Of a stretch of DNA of 64,000 nt, positions 1-10,794 are shown one piece after another. This stretch comes from Xiphydria camelus. Lineage: Eukaryota; Arthropoda; Insecta; Hymenoptera; Xiphydriidae. The stretch lies in contig OY783196.1 of the NCBI GenBank assembly GCA_963678675.1, positions 17,540,138 to 17,604,137 on the forward strand. Reading direction: 5' to 3'. The notes below the pieces were generated by a model. The model ran no database searches. It worked only from the letters and a program-made list of their open reading frames with translations, and had not been told where the DNA came from. The first letter of the stretch is position 1, and each line of letters starts with the position of its first letter. Position numbers and translations under genes: made by a program.

Positions 1-151
1 GACGGTACTTCAATTGAGCGAACCGTAGTTGAACGGTACGAGCGAATCTTCATTGTTTTGCATTAAGCACCAATAAAATTTAGCCTTCATGCAAAAATAC
101 TAAGATTCACTCGAATCTTCAAGCTACGATCGATTCGATAGAAGTACCGTC
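1..151. repeat. Possible small foldback element at window edge
   Basis: The first 11 bases, GACGGTACTTC, are the exact inverted complement of 141-151. Inner bases are only loosely symmetrical. Because the window starts at the left end, no target duplication can be tested, so this may be the end of a larger element or chance. Confidence 0.3.
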
Positions 152-1154
152 ACCCTAAACGGATCGATCAGAATCATTGACTGCAGATGTATATCGCTAT
201 GGTCGACGATAGTAGGAATTTTTTTGGTCGCAGATGTACCGAATGGCGGTGGGGAGGCAGAGGCTCGTTAGTTAAAGGCGAGATTCGACTGGACGTACGC
301 ACATAGTGCATTTATTGTACGAGGAATTTTGTTCGGCAATTTTATTTATACAACGAACGATGCAAATTCGCGATTGAACTGTTGGCTCCGAAAATGTCAA
401 TTGAGATCGTGATTAAACTCGATGCTGAATAAAAAATATCTATCGACTATTTTGTATTTCTATTAGATCTTCGTCTCGTTCGTCGTCGACTGGAGAAAAA
501 TACCATTAAGATGAAAAGGGACGATGTGACTGAAGAGGAAATTCAAATTGAGCGTTACTGTTGTTTTCTTGTAATTCCAAATGGTTATAACGTAATGCGA
601 GACTCTTTAACGAATGCATTTTTAAGCAATTTTCGTTGTTTTGCTCGTAAATGCAGTATAGGTGTACAGTCACATACAAAGGCGTACATATACCATGTAT
701 GTATAGGTACGCAATTGTTACGGTACCGTGCCGACCATACCGTACGGCCAGATTGCTACGATAAACACGAAGGGATCGGTACCCTTTACCATTGACAGAT
801 CCTGGAATGTGAAAAGGAAGTCTATGCGGGGACGTCGTAAACTCGCGACACCTTCGGACGTTCAACGACCGTTGGTTGATCACTTAGAGGTGGATTTTCG
901 TTATTTCATAGATTATATCGGGCTATATCTGCAATCGCATTCTGTTTTAGGTATCCACCTAGCCGAAAACTCGCAGTGTTCGGCTATAGAAATTGTTAAT
1001 TGTATAATCGACCGATCCTCTATTTTATTGTCGTTGTCCAATCGTAGACAATTTATCACTCGACGTTTATTGTCAATATAATCGGTTCTCCAGATGTGAC
1101 GCCATTAAATAGACGAAACTCTTTCGATACAACGGATTGCTCCTATGCAATCAT
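152..1154. other. No recognisable feature
   Basis: Mixed-composition DNA with short open frames on both strands (up to about 125 codons) that overlap each other and match no family I know. I see no repeat copy or RNA gene here. Confidence 0.5.
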
Positions 1155-1378
1155 TAAGGTAAACTTGGGATAAACGCCCGTTTCCAAATTTAACTTTGAA
1201 CGTGATTATCTTAAAATGCAACAGAGATAAATAAAAAACGAAGACTACCTTTTTTATGATAAAAGCATATACAAACATTTTTTTAAAACTGTTTTTCGAT
1301 ATCTCTAATCGTTCTTGAAATAATCGAATTCGAAGTTGTACTGCAACCGAGCCGTTTCTTCTACTTCAACCCTACTTT
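1155..1378 (+). repeat. Dispersed foldback-like repeat, family A
   Basis: Begins near GTAAACTTGGGATAAACG, runs through ACTTTGAACGTGATTATCTT and ends with an inverted echo around AATAATCGAATTCGAAGTTG. The same ~220-bp arrangement recurs at 14538-14750, 29655-29885, 32866-33087, 36878-37290 (two adjacent copies) and 60970-61197. The arms are loosely inverted, which suggests an old non-autonomous DNA element; no coding capacity is seen. Confidence 0.7.
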
Positions 1379-2442
1379 AATTCCGCGCAGATTTCATTCT
1401 AACGAGAATTATTTTACTCCAGTACCAGAATTTGACTTTAAAGTATTCATCCATGCGATGTTACAAGATCCTAGATAAGTATATTACATAAAAGAATTGC
1501 CTACAATCCACTCACTTGTCGTTAATCACACATACGCACCCCCCCCCCCTCCCCACACACACACATACACACGCGCGCACTTAATAATTGTTCTCCACAC
1601 ATCGAATTGCAATCTACAACCAAGGTGATTCCCTGAAGATTTGATAAAACGTTTTTTTTTAAATCCTCTCCACCGATTGGCCGTCTCCCAATGCCCTCGA
1701 CACGAGTACCGTGATAACAATCGCAAGGCTACCAGATGATATCGAATCTTACGTCAGGTGAGATTTGCACCGAGAGAGGAATTTTTGGAGAGATTGAAAG
1801 ACCCCACCAGCCTCAGCCAGAAAAGGCTCGTCATATGGGGCGATTGCGCGGACTATTCCGTTACTATGAAAGCGTGGAGGGGGGTACAGAGGTTCAGTAT
1901 CGGCGTTCGTACATATATATGCGCATCTCCGCCCGGGCCTCCGATATCGTCTCGTCTCATATGTCACGGCAATGACTCTGTTTTCTTGCGACACGTGTGA
2001 CGCATGGGGGCCGCCTAACGTACCGCATACCCCCGCCCCGTATACCACCACAGTGAACGAGGAGACTCAAAATTGGACGCCTAAATTTATTCCATTTCCA
2101 GAAGCGCGCGCACGAGAGACGAGTGCCTTTTCTCGGGAATGATTGTACGCCCCAAGTGCGGTGCGTGCGACGGCAATTTCCGCGCGAAGGAAAGTTGCGA
2201 CAGACAACGCGTACGCGCGGTTATGTATATGGAGGAAAAAGCGAACTCGTGGGAGAGAGAGAGATCTGCGGGATTATCTCTCTTCTCTCGTGCTGCTCGT
2301 ATCAGGGGCCGCGCGGCTTTCGCTGCGCGCGAGAAGGTCACGGACGCACACTACAAGGCCAGTTCGCGGGGTAATAAAATGGCAATAAAACTGTCAGCGG
2401 ACGAAATTCCGCGGGGATAGGTACTCGCGGGGATCCGGACTC
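1379..2442. other. Unassigned; C-run/CA tract and CpG-rich segment
   Basis: Contains a C-run followed by a CA-rich tract at about 1538-1580, then an increasingly CpG-dense segment from about 2000 to 2420. Overlapping frames of 80-100 codons occur in three phases of the CpG-rich part, which points to composition rather than coding. Confidence 0.45.
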
Positions 2443-2476
2443 TATATAGCGACCGCAGTGCATATATCAATCAGAT
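2443..2476 (+). promoter_or_regulatory. Candidate TATA/initiator core promoter
   Basis: TATATAG at 2443-2449 is followed 28 bp later by TCAGAT at 2471-2476, close to the arthropod initiator TCAKT and at normal TATA-to-start spacing. It sits at the downstream edge of a CpG-rich segment. The DNA that follows has only tiny open frames (ATG at about 2501 closes after three codons), so any transcript would start with a non-coding leader. Such motif pairs also occur by chance. Confidence 0.2.
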
Positions 2477-2679
2477 CAGGCTTTGTTCATAAACTGCGTC
2501 ATGCTTTCTTGACATAGTGTATGGACGAAATATTGTAACAGTTAAAGCGACTCGTCGGTCAATTTTTACGATTAATGAAGAAGGAATGGTACTGTTGTTT
2601 TGTTGAGATGAAAGATACTCCGTCACCTTCTCTCACGCTGAAAATAACACTTCGTTGTTAACAAATATTTATCTTAAAC

Positions 2680-3586
2680 TTCAGGGGAGCAAGGAAGAGG
2701 TGGGATGAAAAGGACATTTTTGTATAAGATAACCTAAAGAACTATTCTAGTTCTAGTTGCCAACATTAGAAAGATTGCTCATCCGACGATAATAATACGT
2801 GGTAGTGATAAGATTCTCACTATGTTTACATCTTATTTTTAATTTCTTGAAAAAGAGCACTGTCTCTTTCATAAATCGATCGTATTGAAAGGTCAGTCCA
2901 ATAAAACTTATATTTTTCATAATATTGCTTTGAATTATCAACAAAATTTTGAAGATTGTTCTCATTAAAATTTGTCCAGATAGGTAATAAAAGATTTATT
3001 TTTAAAAATCCCTTGAGCCAATCTGAGCTAGACTCTATTCTTGCTTTCTATGAAGCTGTTAAGACTTTCTTAAGTTTCACAACGTACTGATATTGCAAGT
3101 TTTCTGACCAGGTTAGCATTCACTCTGTAATACAATACACTATATTGCTGGAGTCTTTAGATAATTTATATGGGAACATTTTCTTCTTAAATTGTTGCTG
3201 TGTCTTGTTCATAAATATGACGGCAATATTGATAACCTAATCTCTGAAATTAAAATATCAAACAAAAGGTACTTAACATTTCACACTGTCGTTCTTGAAT
3301 AAGTATCTGTCTAAATGTAGTAATAAAGATATCAATCAATAGTAACGGTACTTTAGAAAACGGTTTGGAAAAGCACTGAACATTTTACTTTACGGCACGA
3401 GAAATTTCAATCGAGAATCACCGCCAGTTCAAAAATGACAGTGGCTTGAATTTAGACGTGGTTGAGCATGTTATTGTTACCACGAAACCATAATGCTTTC
3501 GTTGTGGAAAGATCCTTTGACTTTTAGATAATTGCTATATCCCTTTCAAGACGTGTCCCTTTCATCCCACCTCTCCCCTACTGAGG
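2680..3586. mobile_element. 0.9-kb inverted-repeat element, unclassified
   Basis: The left end (2680-2716) contains GAGGTGGGATGAAAAGGACA. The right end (3549-3586) read in reverse contains GAGGTGGGATGAAAGGGACA, preceded on both sides by a GGGGAG-type block. The AT-rich interior has no frame I recognise; the longest is about 70 codons on the minus strand. Probably a decayed DNA transposon. I could not identify a target duplication. Confidence 0.5.
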
Positions 3587-3679
3587 TTTATCACCAAACA
3601 TAAATGTGTTTGAATATCGTGTAATTTTCTCTTGAAACTCAGAAAGTCGCATGGATCAGAGATTTCTGTAAGGTTGCGT

Positions 3680-4430
3680 TTTAAAATGAAGAAACGATCG
3701 AAATATTGTGAAATTATTACTTGAAATTGAGATAAATAGGTATACACATCTCTTAAAATGAAGAATAATAATCTCGTAAATTTAAAGTACATTTTCGTGT
3801 ATTATTCCGCTTGAAAAATAAGCAAACTTTCAACACACAGTGTATATTTATACGTGTGTACACACACATATGAATATTTTATTTTTAATACGTGAATATC
3901 TTATCAAATTTTCACTAATTTTCTTTCCTTTCTGTTACAGGTGAGTGTTCGAACAGTCTTTTTCTGGTCTCGATTTACGGATTTCTGGCAATAAGGTAAA
4001 GCAGACCCAAATTTACTCATCTAGAATTCGTGCCCCGATTTCTATTCATTTTCAACCACATTCGTATTGGGAGAAGTGTTTAAATCCTTTCAATTCAGAA
4101 AGTTACCATCAAATACCCGGTTTTCATTGACCCAATAAAAAATGTTCGATCTTATCGTTTCGTTGCGTTCATCGGAAAGTAATCGCGTTTCGGTACGGAT
4201 GCGTATACAATATCTCACTTACGGGTCCCTCGTACCTACGCGGTCGGAGTTCGATACATCGCGCATTTGAGATTAAGAGACAGTCGAAATATTGCGAAAT
4301 TATTACTTGAAATTAAAATAAATACGTGTCCTTTAAAATCTTAATTATTCTTAAGTTATATTTCGTAAATCTAAAGTATATTCGCGCATTATCGTATCTG
4401 AAAACGAAGGAAACTTTTAACAGTATCGTC
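3680..4430 (+). repeat. Ancestral duplicated block, copy 1 (with internal direct repeat)
   Basis: About 3780-4270 is collinear with 41640-42410, including TTTTAATACGTGAATATCTT before the core and GGTCGGAGTTCGATACATCG at the far end. The segment at about 3685-3845 is also repeated directly, more diverged, at about 4285-4430 (GAAATTATTACTTGAAATT in both). So a core of some 430 bp is flanked by direct repeats here. The block could be an old transposon or a duplicated intron/exon unit. Confidence 0.65.
3941..3995 (+). other. Exon-like 55-nt core or recursive splice site, copy 1
   Basis: A pyrimidine-rich tract with a branch-point-like CACTAAT leads to TTCTGTTACAG, immediately followed by GTGAGT at 3941. 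This is the structure of a zero-length ratchet (recursive) splice site. A second donor-like AAG/GTAAAG ends the 55-nt segment at 3995. The third frame is open (begins ECSNSL and ends FLAI), as is the same frame of the copy at 41807-41861; the first frame ends in TAA in both. Conservation looks strongest over this core and the ~65 bp upstream. Splicing is inferred, not shown. Confidence 0.35.
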
Positions 4431-5470
4431 AATTCTTACCTAATTATCTTCCGGCTAACTCTTTATAAATAGTAAATCCGATTAACGCGCTCTCGTCGTT
4501 CATCCGCTTTTCTCAAGCTGAACGAAGGTCGTCGAGAGGAACAAAAACATCTCTGTCCATCCGTTAAAATGTGGCAGATTTAATTCGCTACAGAGATGTA
4601 GCTTCCATGAGGCGATGCACAAAGTACCGACTGCGTCGTCGCGTTATTTATACAGTTCAATAGCCGTCGTTTTTTAAATACCGCGTCTCGACGAAATAGA
4701 CGGCGAAAAGTTTCTTCGTCCGAAATACTCATTGCGAGGATATTAATCGAGCTCGCGCGCAAAGCCCGTCACGTTCTTCTCTCGTCTGCATCTTTTTCTC
4801 AAAGGCACTCGACGAAACTTTTCCGCCGCCTTCACGGGGGGATGCTCCGAAAAGACGCTCAGAATTTTTTAGCGTCCCAACGCCCCCCGAAATCAAGTTA
4901 CGAATAATCGAATCGCACCGTCTGCCAGTTTCATCTGTCCCACCCTTCGTCTCCCTCCCTCCTCCAGCCCTTTCGAGGATATAAGTTCACTCGCGATCTC
5001 TCTTTATGTACGATTTGTAAAAAAACCTCTACACACTCGCGAACCGTTACCGCGCGCGCCTCGCTTTCGCCTGCCAATCGCGCGGGACGACGCGCCCGCC
5101 TGCATTTTTAACGGCACCGCGAATTCCTCGCGGCGGTGGCTCCCTGGCCTTGCGAACGAGATCCACCTGCGAAAGAATTCACGGCTGATGTCATCGTTCG
5201 GGCTCCGCGAGTCGACGCGTCGCGGTTCGCGGCTCACGGGCGGCCCGAAATTCCCGCAGAATTTCGAAGCGTAGGGGGGGTGAGAGAGAGAGAGAGAGAG
5301 AGCGAGAGCGCCGGTTATAAATAAAAAAGGAGAAAAGTTCTCGCGCATCGACGCCGCGCGGCCGTTCGCAACCTCGAGCGCCAGGATCTCTCCCTCCCCC
5401 TCTCTCTTTCTCTCTTTTTCTCTCTATTTTTCTCTCTTTCTCTCAGCAGCGTCGCCGCGCTCCGCGTAGC
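4431..5470. other. Unassigned, CpG-rich from about 4780
   Basis: No supported gene. From about 4780 the DNA becomes CpG-dense, with a GA tract (about 5280-5303) and a C/T tract (about 5385-5445). Open frames of 60-114 codons on both strands are unlike any family I recognise. The segment could hold a promoter or 5' leader, but nothing specific supports that. Confidence 0.4.
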
Positions 5471-5473
5471 TAA

Positions 5474-5618
5474 GGCCAAGCGAACGTTGGGACGCAGTTC
5501 AGTGAGGGGACGCAGGGTGACCGTTGCCTCTATACCTATATATAGAATAGATATAGGTATAGAGGCAACGGTCACCCTGCGTCCCCTCACTGAACTGCGT
5601 CTCAACATTCGCTTGGCC
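5474..5618. mobile_element. 145-bp near-perfect hairpin MITE, TAA target duplication
   Basis: TAA (5471-5473) and TAA (5619-5621) flank an element starting GGCCAAGCGAACGTTGGGAC. The arms, about 68 bp each, are complementary with two mismatches seen by eye, around a short TATA-rich loop near 5541-5551. The TAA duplication fits Harbinger-type transposition. There is no coding capacity. Transcribed, it would form one long duplex hairpin. Confidence 0.8.
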
Positions 5619-5621
5619 TAA

Positions 5622-6122
5622 GCGTTCGTTCGGCCGTTCCGCTACGTCGCGCCGTGTAGTGGATCGGACAGCGCGAGCGCCGCGACGAGCGTGCGTACGG
5701 CCTCCTTGTTATCCCGCCCTGTACGACGCTGGGCGCTTGCACCTTACATTTTGACGCGCAAATCGCGCTGCCCGGTCGAGCGGGAGAGAAGACGACCTTT
5801 GATTTTTTGGCGCACGCACCAGCGAACGGACGGAAGTCGTCTTCTTTCCCGAAATAATTCCACACTATGTATATCTACGCGGCAGCGCGAGGGGATTTCG
5901 GCGTTATGCGCGTAGTTCGGTCGAAAAAACGTGAGTCATCCTTTGAGCGAAAATCGGTTGGGCATTTTCTCGCGGCCAGAGCAGTACGCGCATATTCTAC
6001 AGTGGCGATTTTTCTCGAATTTTCGGTACCGTTTGGAGAGGGTCATTGGTTTGGATTAATCGTGCCTTCTACGTAGTTGGCCATAGTCTTTACGGACTCG
6101 CGGGTATTACAGGGGACTACTG
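5622..6122. other. Unassigned CpG-rich DNA
   Basis: Short overlapping open frames only (up to 87 codons, both strands). No repeat copy or recognisable protein seen. Confidence 0.4.
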
Positions 6123-6124
6123 TA

Positions 6125-6523
6125 CAGTATGTCCCGTGGATAAAACGCAAGTATTTGAATTTCCCCCACATTTGACTTTGGTAGTGCTTGGAACGGTGCT
6201 GTAGTTAGAGTTGGCTTCAGAAGAGTGCGCTGCGTTCTTACGAGCCGTTTCCAAAACATATATGATTATTTCTCATCACTTCTACACATTATTTACCATT
6301 ATTTTTACAAATTCAGTTAATTTCGAGGTTAGACGCTTCGATCTCCCGAATTGACAGTTCCCGGGAAATCAGACGTTTTACACTTTTCGCTCTCGAAACA
6401 CGTCTCGTAAGAACGCAGCGCACTCTTCTGAAGCCAACTCTAACTACAGCACCGTTCCAAGCACTACCAAAGTCAAATGTCAGGGAAATTCAAATACTTG
6501 CGTTTTATCCACGGGACATACTG
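6125..6523. mobile_element. TA-flanked foldback MITE (CAGTATGTCCCGTGG ends)
   Basis: TA at 6123-6124 and 6524-6525 flank inverted ends CAGTATGTCCCGTGG / CCACGGGACATACTG. Arms of about 120 bp (6125-6244 and 6404-6523) are nearly complementary, up to a shared CGTTCTTACGAG. TA duplications suit the Tc1/mariner group. A shorter relative lies at 9026-9186. Confidence 0.8.
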
Positions 6524-6766
6524 TAGATGGAGAGTGCCTTTCAAGTGTAAAACTGCGAGTGTGCACCAACAAATTGTATTCTTAAAGTTAGTACATTATA
6601 TGGGGAATATGCATATACCCATGGGTTCCCGGTCTTACGTAAGAATCGGACCGGGAACCCGTCTTTACTTTTACAATTTCATTTACCATGTCACGGCTAA
6701 CTGACCGGACTTTACATTTCTACGATTTTTCCCGTAATAGGTTTCTAATATTTAATTACCTCCTAA

Positions 6767-7668
6767 AGGTTACCGCACACTTGGGCGTCGCGGCGCGTCG
6801 CGTCGCGTCGGGGCGCGTCGGGTCGCGTCGGGTCGCGTTGGGGTGCGTCTAAGCCCGGCGATTATTACCTGAATGTCCATAAATTTTACGACATGCCCGG
6901 CGATGCTCGGCGATTCTTACCTGAATGTCAGTAAATTTTACGTCACGGCTCGGTGACGCTCCGCGATGGATGGTGGCATCGCCCACTTTTCCGGCGGCAA
7001 CCGACAGATTCGGACTTGAATGTCCGTAAATTTTATAAAATATATTATAATCAGACGGTATCTAGCAGTGCAACAAGATGTATGACGGCAGCAGTAGTTC
7101 TAATGAGGAAATTTGCTTTTATGATAGCATTGATGTCAGAAAGAAATAGAAAGAAGAGAACGTGGATCCATCCTAACAATAAAAAACGCGCCAGTCTTGG
7201 AGAATTCGCTTGTCTAGTGGCGATATTAACCACGAGGTATTTCGATCGCGATGATAGTGAGTGGTAAGAATCGATATTCCGAATTTCGTCTATTGTGTGA
7301 CGGACAAAGACGACCCGTCTTTATGACCGTCCCGTCGGGACGCGTCGTTTGACGCCAAGGATTCGAAGGGAAGAATCCCCGTCCTCGACGCGACGCGACG
7401 CGACGCGACGCGCCGCGCCGCGCCGCTCTAGTGTGCGGTAGTACATTCATTTGTATGTATTTTATCCAGTCGGTATTTTGACGCGACGCGACGCGAAGAG
7501 CCGCTCTGGGCAAGAACCCCGTCCCTGACGCGACGCGACGCGCCGCGCCGCGCCGCTCTAGTGTGCGGTAGTACATTTATTTGTATGTATTTTATCCCAG
7601 TCGGTATTTTGACGCGCCGCGACGCGACGCGCCGCGCCGCGACGCGACGCCCTAGTGTGCGGTAACCT
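6767..7668 (+). mobile_element. Harbinger-derived element, copy 1 (TAA-flanked)
   Basis: TAA at 6764-6766 and 7669-7671. Inverted ends begin AGGTTACCGCACACT followed by GGGCGTCGC-type subterminal repeats; both ends are packed with GTCGC/GCGAC iterations. The 902-bp interior holds a remnant of a Harbinger-type N-terminal region (7133-7267). It is mirrored by 7701-8537. The missing DDE domain makes it non-autonomous. Confidence 0.85.
7133..7267 (+). pseudogene. Harbinger transposase N-terminal remnant
   Basis: The frame reads MSERNRKKRTWIHP, then NNKKRASLGEF, and ends DRDDSEW with a stop. This resembles the basic W-V/I-HP ... GEF block near the N-terminus of PIF/Harbinger transposases, where an acidic serine-rich stretch normally comes first. 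Such a stretch (MYDGSSSSNEE) is readable just upstream in another phase, suggesting a frameshift. The motif breaks off before the usual YFRMS block and no DDE catalytic domain follows, so the gene is truncated. An upstream ATG at 6953 would extend the frame into non-homologous DNA. The inverted partner at 8072-8206 encodes nearly the same residues. Family assignment is by motif recognition only. Confidence 0.6.
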
Positions 7669-7700
7669 TAACAGTTAAATTCAGCACAACCCTCACTTAA

Positions 7701-8537
7701 AGGTTGCCGCACACTAGGGCGTCGCGTCGCGGCGCGTCAAAATACCGACTGGGATAAAATACATACAAATAAATGTACTACCGCACACTAGAGCGGCGCG
7801 GCGCGGCGCGTCGCGTCGCGTCAGGGACGGGGTTCTTGCCCAGAGCGGCTCTTCGCGTCGCGTCGCGTCAAAATACCGACTGGATAAAATACATACAAAT
7901 GAATGTACTACCGCACACTAGAGCGGCGCGGCGCGGCGCGTCGCGTCGCGTCGAGGACGGGGATTCTTCCCTTCGAATCCTTGGCGTCAAACGACGCGTC
8001 CCGACGGGACGGTCATAAAGACGGGTCGTCTTTGTCCGTCACACAATAGACGAAATTCGGAATATCGATTCTTACCACTCACTATCATCGCGATCGAAAT
8101 ACCTCGTGGTTAATATCGCGACTAGACAAGCGAATTCTCCAAGACTGGCGCGTTTTTTATTGATAGGATGGATCCACGTTCTCTTCTTTCTATTTCTTTC
8201 TGACATCAATGCTATCATAAAAGCAAATTTCCTCATTAGAACTACTGCTGCCGTCATACATCTTGTTGCACTGCTAGATACCGTCTGATTATAATATATT
8301 TTATAAAATTTACGGACATTCAAGTCCGAATCTGTCGGTTGCCGCCGGAAAATTGGGCGATGCCACCATCCATCGCGGGGCGTCACCGAGCCGTGACGTA
8401 AAATTTACTGACATTCAGGTAAGAATCGCCGAGCATCGCCGGGCATGTCGTAAAATTTATGGACATTCAGGTAATAATCGCCGGGCTTAGACGCACCCCA
8501 ACGCGACCCGACGCGACGCCCAAGTGTGCGGTAACCT
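7701..8537 (-). mobile_element. Harbinger-derived element, copy 2 (inverted, TAA-flanked)
   Basis: TAA at 7698-7700 and 8538-8540; inverted ends begin AGGTTGCCGCACACTAGGGC and AGGTTACCGCACACTTGGGC. It reads as the reverse complement of 6767-7668 over nearly its whole length. The main visible difference is a shorter GTCGC array at its distal end. With 29 bp between the TAA duplications, the pair forms a ~1.77 kb inverted repeat. Confidence 0.85.
8072..8206 (-). pseudogene. Harbinger transposase N-terminal remnant, inverted copy
   Basis: This is the minus-strand counterpart of 7133-7267. It reads MSERNRKKRTWIHP, then INKKRASLGEF, and ends DRDDSEW, with one visible substitution (NNKK to INKK). 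It stops at the same residue and also lacks the DDE domain. That both copies share the same truncation means it predates their duplication or separate insertion. It is too short to act as a transposase; any binding to the element's own GTCGC-rich ends would be speculation. Confidence 0.6.
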
Positions 8538-8679
8538 TAATTCAACTCGACGCAGGTAATTAATATTGGCAAGAAAATGAGTTCCACAGAACGACCGATT
8601 GGGAAAACTTGACCTATCCAGGTATAAGGGGTCAAAGTATCTTTCGAGGTAGCTTCATCGAGGTAGCAACAGTACACAC

Positions 8680-9023
8680 AGCCGCACGGATTCTGAACAT
8701 AGTGACTTTTCAAAATGTCATATTTCAATATACTAACCAATGAATAATTAATTATCATGCTTTCATTAGCCAGGGCAAAGGCCGCATTAGCTAATGAAAG
8801 TATGACATTTAATTGCTAATTGGCTGTTACGTTTAAAAATTACATTTTGAAAAGTCACTATGTTCAGAATCCGTGCGGCTGGGTGTACTTTGGGACCAGG
8901 GAAATGTATAACCATTAAATCTCCCGCTTGTAAAACGATGATACTTTTGCCTGAAACTTTTTTCTCTCAAATGCTTAATTTTCAAGATATTCACCTTTGT
9001 CAACTTAAATGGTCCACCCTGTA
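8680..9023. mobile_element. Foldback repeat family E, copy 1, with CACCCTGTAT end
   Basis: 8680-8718 (AGCCGCACGGATTCTGAACA and on) is exactly inverted at about 8842-8880, around a less perfect inner pair (ATGCTTTCATTAGC / GCTAATGAAAGTAT). Symmetry continues weakly outward (AGTACAC on both sides). A related element lies at 56608-56802. The right side runs into TTAAATGGTCCACCCTGTAT, a terminal motif of CAGGGTG-type elements, without a left partner, so the outer element is probably truncated. Confidence 0.6.
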
Positions 9024-9025
9024 TA

Positions 9026-9186
9026 CAGTATGTCTCATGGCAAACTCCCCTTTTTGAATTTCCCTGACATTTGACTTCGGTAGTGGTTGGGTCGGTGCTC
9101 TAGTCATTTATAGTTAGAGTTGGCTTCGGAAGAGTGCAGGAGAGAAATTCAAAAAGGGGAGTTTGCCACGAGACATACTACTACTG
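9026..9186. mobile_element. TA-flanked foldback MITE related to 6125-6523
   Basis: The left end CAGTATGTCTCATGGCAAAC is mirrored at the right end with an extra GTAGTA. The interior shares the TTTCCCTGACATTTGACTT block with 6125-6523. TA occurs at both outer edges. Confidence 0.75.
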
Positions 9187-10367
9187 TATACTAGATAATG
9201 CAGCAGTTTGGAGGAAAATAGGTAGGTATACTAAACTTTTAGGAGGCTCAACCAGTAGGTGGTATTAGTATGCAACTGTACTAAAGATAAGAATACAATT
9301 TTTTCAGTGTAGGTACTCGCGGTTACGAGATAACGCGTGATACAGTTACGTCCGCAGAGTCTCCGGAAGATCGTATAAGTGGTTCTCGAGTTTCTTCGAA
9401 AACGTCGTTTTCCTTGAAACGTCGCTATAACGAATTGAAATTTAAGCTTTACGCGGAATAATGTAAGTATGATTCGTGGAAAAATGTTCTGCCGGCGCGT
9501 TACGTTTCCCATTCCGCGTTACACGTGCCAAGTGTTATACGGCAAGGAGAAAGTGTTAAATCTGGCGTTAAAGAATGGGGCGTTTCGAGGAAAGGCTATC
9601 GGAGAAACGAAAAACGCGAAAACTGCGTTTCGCCGAGTTTCTGACAAGTGGTCGATGAACCCTTCTTGACGGCTGGACGAGAGTAGACAATTTTGTTCCG
9701 AAGTAAGAACCAATTTTCCGCACGCATCATTATATGGATCATCTTGGGAATATTCACGGAAAAATTGAATTTCTAAAACTTTTTAACATTCCAAAAGAAG
9801 ACTATTTATGTTATTTGCTATTTGAAAGAGAAAATAGAAGTATCTACAAAACACGCAAAAATAATAGCCTTTAAAATGCAACGTTATTCACTAAAGAAAA
9901 GCTTTGTTACAGTAGAAAAAACTTGTTATAGCCTTCAAGACACTTACCTTCACCGCATGTGTGTCTTCTTATCGGACAGTTATCAAAGTATTTTTTTTCT
10001 AAAGTCACAGGTGTTTCTCTCGAAACAAATTAATCTTGTAACGCAGCAATTACTTTCTTCTCGATATGTAATAAGCTCGTGCGCTGCGCATCGAAATAGA
10101 TCGTCGACCGAGAAAATCTCAGTTAAATGCCCGACCGAGCACGCGTGATATGCACACACATATTATCTATGTATATGATCGAATGTGTCGACTCGACCTT
10201 AGAATTCTTTCCTTGCACGCGAGCGATCCGCGATCGCGATGTGATATAATCTCGGCGAACGTTTAACATACGATTTCTCAAAAGCGCTCCGTCCCGTGTT
10301 ATATCGCATGTCGGGAAGTGACGTAACTGCGAGAAGTCTCCCGGCTATATACGTTACGCCGTATACC
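9187..10367. other. No recognisable feature
   Basis: Open frames up to 108 codons (9822-10148, plus strand) show no motif I recognise. No repeat copy seen. The DNA becomes CpG-rich after about 10060. Confidence 0.4.
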
Positions 10368-10370
10368 TAA

Positions 10371-10794
10371 GGCTGCGTCCACATTTGTGACATTTAACCG
10401 TGACATGTCTTCGTGACCGTCTCAGTAAAGGTGCGTCCGCAATTGTGCGTGACATTGTGTCGGACAGGGCTGCGTGGCATCGTGGCAGGACTTGTTACGC
10501 TAAATGTGGACGGTTTCGGTACTGACACGCGTTGCTGACACGGTCACGGAACCTTGTCACGATTAAATGTCACAAGTGTGGACGCTGGTACGTGTACTGT
10601 CACGCATTAATGACACGTGTCACGAGCCGATCCACTCTCGTTGGACCTGCTCCCACTCAGTGGACTGGAACAAGTCCTGTCACGATGCCACGCAGCCCTG
10701 TCCGACACAATGTCACGCACAATTGTGGACGCACCTTTACTGACACGGTCACGGAGACATGTCACGGTTAAATGTCACAAATGTGGACGCAGCC
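10371..10794. mobile_element. TAA-flanked foldback MITE with 126-bp arms
   Basis: TAA at 10368-10370 and 10795-10797. Ends begin GGCTGCGTCCACATTTGTGA; arms 10371-10496 and 10669-10794 are nearly complementary. The centre contains a further right-end-like segment (about 10540-10590, ending CACAAGTGTGGACGC) resembling 10744-10790, as if a relative inserted or the end was duplicated. Consistent with a Harbinger-type non-autonomous element. Confidence 0.8.

Noticed and set aside
720..770. Short CGGTACCG / ACCGTACGG dyad
   Set aside because: Too short and imperfect to call a regulatory site or element.
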